A stretch of DNA of 42,136 bases from a virus: positions 1 through 42,136 of the IMG/VR virus record IMGVR_UViG_3300033149_007257. The stretch is one strand, 5' to 3'. Both the position numbers and the translations under genes were made by a program. Position 1 is the stretch's first letter; the number at the start of each line of letters is the position of its first letter. Below are positions 38,401 to 42,136 of the stretch, piece by piece. The notes beneath the pieces are model-generated. The model saw only the letters and a program-made list of their open reading frames with translations. It did no database searches and had not been told where the DNA came from.

Positions 38401-40291
38401 GAAGGACACCGTCGAGGCATACAAGAGGATGTCCCTCGAACTCCGTGACATCGACCGATGGCTCAGGAAGATAACAAAAAAGATAGAAAAGCAGGCTGGC
38501 ACCACTATAAGACAAAAGCTCAGGGCCGTCGTGAAGGGCGTCCCGACACCTGCAATAGCTCGGATGAGGAACCTGCTGGACGAGAACGCCAACGCGCCAG
38601 CGTACTTGAAGGGCGAAGATCTGAAGAACTTCCAGGACCTCCGCGCCTTTACACAACTGATGCTCCGTCGCGTGAACGAGGTCCGAGCAGTCATGAACAT
38701 TAAGCCGATAGAGGACATTGGCGAGTACGTTCCGCACTTCTTTGACGCGCTGACGGAGAGCATCCTCCGTAGAGGAGACATTGAGGGAATCCGGTACCAT
38801 GATATTTCCGAGAACCTCCGCTACTGGCTTTCACGCAAGACCTATGCCGCATTGTCTGAGCACATGTGGAACCCGACAGAAAAGACGAGAAAGCTCGTGC
38901 GAGAGGACGTGAAGAGACACTTCTCAAAGGACCTCCCGTCGCTCCTGCGGACGATGGCGCGATTTGACCTGCGGGAGATCTATCTAACGGAGCCGATGGC
39001 AGTTTTGCGGGCGAGGCTAAGTGCGCTCGGGGACGCTATTCCGGCCAGCGTGAGGAGGGAGATCGACAAGTTCCTGCGATATGACATCCGAAACTACATG
39101 ACTGAGCTGGACCAGTACCTAAATGCAACGCTTCGGCCCGCAGCAGATGTCATGAACCTCATCCTCACGCCCTTCGGGAGACATATCGCGAATCCCATCC
39201 GCACGATGAGCGTCCTTGCACGTCGTAGCGTCGTCGGAGGAACTCTGATCGCCAGACCAAAGATCGTAATTAGGAACCTCCTGCAACGGATGCTCATCAT
39301 GGATCTCTATCCGCTGCACATAGCTGCTATGGCACAGGTACTCCGTCCTCCTCCAGAGGTGAGAAAGCTTATTAAAGAGACGACGTTCTACCAAATCTCG
39401 AGACGCGGAGGATTTGAAGACATCAGCGGGATACTCCTTTCTCCGGAGCGCCTGGGTATGCTCCCCTACCAAATAAGCCACGCGGGGCTGGACTTCCTGA
39501 GCAACGTGAACGTGTCCATGACCGCAGGGGAACTCTACGCGGAGATGATGCTAAAGTGGCAAGACACCGAGGCCGGAAGAAAGGCTATTGAGGCTCTGGT
39601 CGAGGGAAAGGGGATCATGGGGAGGGCTTGGCACACGGCGTACAGGCTTTTCAGGAGACCCCTCCCAACAAGAGAAAGCCTCAGGTGGACCGAGCAGGAC
39701 CTCGTGGACGAAGCTGTTGATGCTGGATTGCTAACGCAGTGGTTGTACTCCTCGACCGGCCTGCCTGGACTTTGGAGAGGACAAGCTGCCAGGATGGCGT
39801 TGTCCCTACAGAGCTGGTGGTTTAACTACATGTTCATGCACCTTAGAGAGTGTGCACACAGGATGGCGTTCGGGACCACAAGTCGCGGAAAGATTCTCAG
39901 ACCGCAGGATCGCATAAACGCGCTCAAGGGGATGTTGATGATGCTCGCAGTGCTAAACGCGGTTGCAGAGGTGACAGGACTTGGCTATCAGAGATTCTTC
40001 CTCCCTCCGGGGTCGGCCCCACAATACCTTTCTCCAACACCGAGACTTCTTCTCAACGTTTATAGATTCCTTACAGCGACGACCCCGAAGGCAAGGAGAT
40101 CTGCCTGGGGTGGGATCAAGACGTCCGCAAAAGCACACATTCCGTTCTGGCTTGCTGTGAAGGAGATCAACGAACTCGGCAAGGGCGAGATCACCGTCAG
40201 GGAGTGGCTGTTCTACCTGTTGAATCCAGAGACACTGGAGCAGGCACAGGAAAGGAGAAAGGTTCGTTTCAACGTGCCACTTGGACCATAA
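35471..40291 (+). CDS. Giant internal/ejection protein with PSBD-like domain and zincin motif
   Basis: 1606 aa. Residues ~1-370 are helical and basic. A Pro-rich linker (PPPPPPPPPP, ~391-400) follows. Residues ~501-545 (VKAGPIIRRIAKEMGIDINE, then GSGIGGAITRKDLEAF) match a peripheral-subunit-binding domain like those of 2-oxoacid dehydrogenase E2 chains. H788-E-L-T-H792 in SAIHELTHAAEWHG is an HExxH zinc peptidase motif. The C-terminal ~800 residues are mostly helical (ASRVEAQLYIGQYLRRLYK; RRSVVGGTLIARPKIVIRN), as in large polyvalent ejection proteins. It probably enters the cell with the DNA. A region at ~652-712 overlaps a nested ORF and looks out of character. Confidence 0.82.
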   Translation: MSSTLIDRVQAARRARAGQETPTAGRLERVRRERQAYRETLFNLMPKPWGTPTQNPDGWTTWLHAKKLARGLDVGEQTVYERTARRAAAQNKSKLSQLVDDITFRANRVANAYTLGALDRLVPGLTDYVQRYREETPGFSESELDRVGEVLATWSAETLGIVTAFEAISKVSPLARTVLARLPGRARATKALTRLPGAQTPSVLFEALRRTHPTVARVLAQAAREVPRSVAVGTGVTAFRGWTHGIPLFQNLARYPQAAAWWGGLGAIFAGVSAYSRIKAIRADKRLAEDAATIARHYRNYTKGKGNWRATLRAYERFIKDMEASGHPVDMTLKLKVRAVRKAVRGHSKAARLYRQELDRNARSWAPSEVKVVPQEALPPGGKVSTGTKAPPPPPPPPPPAEPPAAPPVTSAVAARPTESLGEVHPISMEHVTPGMLNAARNRPTGKLTLKTEGGDIMLVHGGAFLTVARERGEKQIKGTLDGEPVFVDTDTLEVTRRKTVKAGPIIRRIAKEMGIDINEVGEGSGIGGAITRKDLEAFREKGAPSEDVAHTQLELMPRQVRPLIREALDQQAAVERLGMTDVVWHPDASQARPLWNWLKRNQDKELAFGKVEASGSGWEYNSPVGSLVLWSPVSLGEPWLASYRPKKGVVDEDTSGRLRPRVQEGGGVLPSAVWFRAESQQRARAGAGETLPISLRFPGWESFPTWKAKKVADMLSTTRFPPVLHPLVYEGRVKFRYVDPDEIDDPILRATLSGYQAWYQPPPRGGGGEEYIAVPSHTVFSSDSAIHELTHAAEWHGMIPKEVTDYTLEIAERKGAELVEKIAQTYPESVVQHAITKVHHALPHEQMTELINLLNLDRRFFKPIASLVSASRVEAQLYIGQYLRRLYKIPLPPWHAESLESEILAYTAESDPDVLRIEGTTRVPPIPYRIYARAKEKPPEDVLKGLPPMHFREPSVPMKLASKEYTLRLMGVEPLLKDTVEAYKRMSLELRDIDRWLRKITKKIEKQAGTTIRQKLRAVVKGVPTPAIARMRNLLDENANAPAYLKGEDLKNFQDLRAFTQLMLRRVNEVRAVMNIKPIEDIGEYVPHFFDALTESILRRGDIEGIRYHDISENLRYWLSRKTYAALSEHMWNPTEKTRKLVREDVKRHFSKDLPSLLRTMARFDLREIYLTEPMAVLRARLSALGDAIPASVRREIDKFLRYDIRNYMTELDQYLNATLRPAADVMNLILTPFGRHIANPIRTMSVLARRSVVGGTLIARPKIVIRNLLQRMLIMDLYPLHIAAMAQVLRPPPEVRKLIKETTFYQISRRGGFEDISGILLSPERLGMLPYQISHAGLDFLSNVNVSMTAGELYAEMMLKWQDTEAGRKAIEALVEGKGIMGRAWHTAYRLFRRPLPTRESLRWTEQDLVDEAVDAGLLTQWLYSSTGLPGLWRGQAARMALSLQSWWFNYMFMHLRECAHRMAFGTTSRGKILRPQDRINALKGMLMMLAVLNAVAEVTGLGYQRFFLPPGSAPQYLSPTPRLLLNVYRFLTATTPKARRSAWGGIKTSAKAHIPFWLAVKEINELGKGEITVREWLFYLLNPETLEQAQERRKVRFNVPLGP
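37425..37607 (+). CDS. Nested 60-aa ORF inside the giant gene
   Basis: In another frame, ATG 37425 follows AGAAAGGAGTCGTAG, one of the better ribosome sites in the arm. The product (MRTPAEDFVRACKRAEEY; LAQVLVRHFLSAS) is a plausible helix with a basic tail. The main frame over the same bases lacks a clear domain. It could be a real overprinted gene or the remains of a separate gene that has been fused. Confidence 0.4.
   Translation: MRTPAEDFVRACKRAEEYCRRQFGLELNHNSALAQVLVRHFLSASASQGGKASRHGKRKK
37734..37776. repeat. Two adjacent strong hairpins inside the giant gene
   Basis: GGTACCAAGCTTGGTACC (37734-37751) is a perfect 18-bp palindrome. It is followed by CCGCCCCC and GGGGGCGG (37754-37761 and 37769-37776), perfect 8-bp arms around AAGAGGC. 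They fall between the nested ORF and the HELTH motif, in a QPPPRGGGGEE linker. Confidence 0.75.
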
Positions 40292-40306
40292 GAAGGGAGT
40301 CCTGCG

Positions 40307-41518
40307 ATGAGGATATTGTTCGTGAGCAAGAGCGCATCCCTCCTGCCGGTGGCCTGGAGGGTGCAGGAGGAGGGGCACAAAGTTCACTGCGTGCTGCCTG
40401 GTGGCTTTGGCGAGGGTGAGGGCTTTGTGCCGGTAGAGTACGTCCCGAACGCCGAGGAGTTGACACACGTAGGTGTTCTTGAGGCAATAGAGGACGTCGG
40501 CTATGACTTCGCCGTTTGTGATGGTCTCGGTTTAGGAACGACAAGGGAGCTTTTGCACAAGCGCTCACCAACGCTCGGTCCTGTTCCTTTGACAGACAGG
40601 GCACAGACGGACACCTCATTTGCGGAGAGGATGTTTCGCCTTGCTGGCATCCCAACGCCACCGGCAAGAACGTTCAGGGGAAACAAGGATGGAGCCATCC
40701 GCTACGCGCGGGAGTGCAACTGCCCAATGATCATGCGAACGCCGCACGGCACGTGGGCTCCGACGAAGGATGCACACGAAGCAATAAGCTATGTGTCCAT
40801 CATGCTCGCACCAGAGATCACTCTGCAAACGCGTCCTCCAGGCATCGAGGTCGTGCATGGTGGCTGGTTCGACGGGCACTCATTCGCGACCCCTCTCGTG
40901 ACGTCCTTCTGGTGGCACACGTTGATGCCAGGAGACCTTGGACCGTGTTCTGTTGAACCTACGGGGACGTCTGGATGGCTTCACTGGGACATTCCCCTTT
41001 TGCATAAGGAAAGCCTCGCAAAGCTCGTCCCGATCCTGCGGAAGGCTGACTTTAGAGGGGGGATCGCACTCCGGCTTGTTCTCCAAAAGGAGGACCTCTT
41101 CGCGCTGGAGCTTATGACAGACATCACGACATTCTACCCGTTCCTTGATGGATACAAGAAGGTTGCAGACCTGCTCTACAACGTTGCGCACGGGCGCGCC
41201 GCGTGGAAGCCGAGGAATAGGATGTACGGCAGCGCAGCGCTCTACACATCCCACGCCGGAGTTCCAATAGGAGGACTTGTCGACGGGAACGTTCGGCATC
41301 TGTGGCTCCAGAACGCGCGGAAGGTGGACGGCATTCCCTATGCAATCGGCGGACGGATAGGCTATGTCACTGCGTGGGGCACGGACGCCGGGGAGGCCAG
41401 AAGACGGGTGAACCGCACGATGCAGACGATCAAGATTCTCGACGTGGGCTACAGGAACGACATCGGAAGGACGACCTCGCGCTGGCGAGACCAGCTTGCG
41501 GCCTGGCACTGGTTTTAG
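40307..41518 (+). CDS. PurD-like ATP-grasp protein
   Basis: 403 aa; AGAAGGGAG precedes ATG 40307. MRILFVSKSASLLPVAWRV is a Rossmann-like start, as in phosphoribosylamine-glycine ligase. AGIPTPPARTF (before the ATP-grasp lid) and HGGWFDGHSFATPLVTSFWW then MPGDLGPCSVEPTG parallel the PurD 'GDxGPxTGGMG' loop. The GGM is replaced by EPTG. It ligates an amine to a carboxylate at the cost of ATP; the substrate is unknown (purine supply, peptide tagging or DNA/protein modification). The stop codon overlaps that of the convergent helicase gene. Confidence 0.78.
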   Translation: MRILFVSKSASLLPVAWRVQEEGHKVHCVLPGGFGEGEGFVPVEYVPNAEELTHVGVLEAIEDVGYDFAVCDGLGLGTTRELLHKRSPTLGPVPLTDRAQTDTSFAERMFRLAGIPTPPARTFRGNKDGAIRYARECNCPMIMRTPHGTWAPTKDAHEAISYVSIMLAPEITLQTRPPGIEVVHGGWFDGHSFATPLVTSFWWHTLMPGDLGPCSVEPTGTSGWLHWDIPLLHKESLAKLVPILRKADFRGGIALRLVLQKEDLFALELMTDITTFYPFLDGYKKVADLLYNVAHGRAAWKPRNRMYGSAALYTSHAGVPIGGLVDGNVRHLWLQNARKVDGIPYAIGGRIGYVTAWGTDAGEARRRVNRTMQTIKILDVGYRNDIGRTTSRWRDQLAAWHWF

Positions 41519-42136
41519 GTCTCGTCCACGTACTCTCCATACTCTTCCATGTGATCCCTTGCTGTGTAGACGGTCCCACCAGTGGGCGTGTGGTCGACCT
41601 TTATGTAGGCACGACGAAGAGTCGAGATCGCATCGTCTATGTCACGAGCACTTGCAAATCGCGCAGCGTAGCGGGTCAACTTGCTCCGCGTGCAGGGGCT
41701 GTGTCGACGGATGATATTAAGGATTCTTCTATACTGAAGTGAAAGATCGCTCGCTTCGACCACGCCCAGGACCTTCCGCATTCCCCGTTCGATTCCCTCG
41801 AGCATTTCCTTTGCTCGTCGCATATGGGGCTCCGTGATCACAAGGTCATCCCCCGACATCGCGCTAAGAGCCATAGCGATCTTGTAGCTGTGATCCAGCT
41901 TCCGCTCGTAGTATGGACCAAGCGGATCGTCACCTTTATAGTCAAGCTCCTCGTACCATGACGCTCCGAATTGCTTTGCCTCGTCTGTCACAAGGAACTC
42001 TCCTGCGAGCATCCCGATGGCCGAGAGGTCAGAGATGATCTTCTCCCCAAGCTCAATCACCTCTGGCGAAAGCGTCAGGTCAGCCCTCCGATCCCTCCCC
42101 CTCTCCGCCCACACGAGCAGCACACGCGCAAGGAAA
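41515..42136 (-). CDS. DUF3987-like phage replicative helicase/primase ATPase, C-terminal part (cut by contig end)
   Basis: C-terminal part of the 401-aa protein that begins at 698, continuing through the circular junction. Includes the arginine-finger region (ARVLLVWAERGRDRRADL) and a helical C-terminal domain (HSYKIAMALSAMSGDDLVI; RRILNIIRRHSPCTRSKL) with a winged-helix-like end (DIDDAISTLRRAYIKVDHT) seen after the ATPase in DUF3987-type proteins. TAA (41517-41515) shares two bases with the TAG of the ATP-grasp gene. Confidence 0.75.
   Translation of the reverse strand, partial: FLARVLLVWAERGRDRRADLTLSPEVIELGEKIISDLSAIGMLAGEFLVTDEAKQFGASWYEELDYKGDDPLGPYYERKLDHSYKIAMALSAMSGDDLVITEPHMRRAKEMLEGIERGMRKVLGVVEASDLSLQYRRILNIIRRHSPCTRSKLTRYAARFASARDIDDAISTLRRAYIKVDHTPTGGTVYTARDHMEEYGEYVDET
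42023..42136. repeat. Terminal direct repeat, right copy
   Basis: Identical to bases 1-114; see that entry. Together they let the helicase reading frame close in register, as expected for a circular map. Confidence 0.95.

Noticed and set aside
1-42136. tRNA genes
   Set aside because: No convincing cloverleaf or GTTCRANNC arm in an intergenic gap was seen; the few GGTTCGA strings fall inside genes. A tRNAscan run would settle it.
1-42136. Temperate phage signature (integrase, attachment site, repressor)
   Set aside because: No tyrosine or serine recombinase motif and no CI-like repressor was found; the palindromes alone are not enough.

Overview
The window is a complete, circularly closed genome of a tailed bacteriophage with a probable podovirus-like short tail. 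Bases 1-114 are identical to 42023-42136, so the unique molecule is 42,022 bp. One gene, a primase/helicase-type ATPase, is cut by the linearisation point and is rebuilt here from both ends (401 aa). The host is a bacterium. There are strong GGAGG ribosome sites, a perfect TTGACA-N17-TATAAT promoter and a lipobox lipoprotein, but nothing names a genus. No integrase, repressor, phage RNA polymerase, tRNA or recognisable endolysin was seen, so the phage is probably lytic and relies on host transcription.

Left arm (minus strand, about 13.2 kb, continuing through the junction to 41515): a tightly overlapping early/replication operon read leftward from the promoter at 13355-13383. In transcription order it encodes many small proteins (two zinc-ribbon proteins, two tiny membrane proteins), a recombination set (Cas4-like PD-(D/E)XK nuclease, Sak4-like ATPase, DUF669-like protein), an LpxH-like phosphoesterase, a small lipoprotein and a ParB-domain/methyltransferase fusion. 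It ends with a CxxC protein, a uracil-DNA-glycosylase/exonuclease/family A polymerase fusion and the DUF3987-like helicase.

Centre (13.2-15.4 kb): a mostly non-coding control region. It holds an attenuator-like leader, nine 29-bp imperfect-palindrome iterons around an AT-rich block (best candidate for the replication origin or a partition-like site), several operator-like palindromes, and one isolated minus-strand gene with its own promoter and terminator. That gene is a diverged paralogue of a gene in the left operon.

Right arm (plus strand, 15.4-41.5 kb): packaging and virion genes in canonical order. These are terminase small and large subunits, portal, scaffold, major capsid protein, decoration-like proteins, a two-helix holin-like protein, fibre and lectin-like proteins, an adaptor, a beta-propeller-like nozzle protein, then glycine-zipper and internal/ejection proteins. 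The last of these is 1606 aa, with a peripheral-subunit-binding-like domain and an HExxH zincin motif. A PurD-like ATP-grasp protein closes the arm, and its stop codon overlaps that of the convergent helicase gene.

The most novel-looking items are the iteron array, the interleaved inverted repeats in the early leader, a 17-bp inverted repeat bracketing one cistron, the UDG-polymerase fusion with an unusual motif B residue, and the composite 1606-aa ejection protein with a nested ORF.
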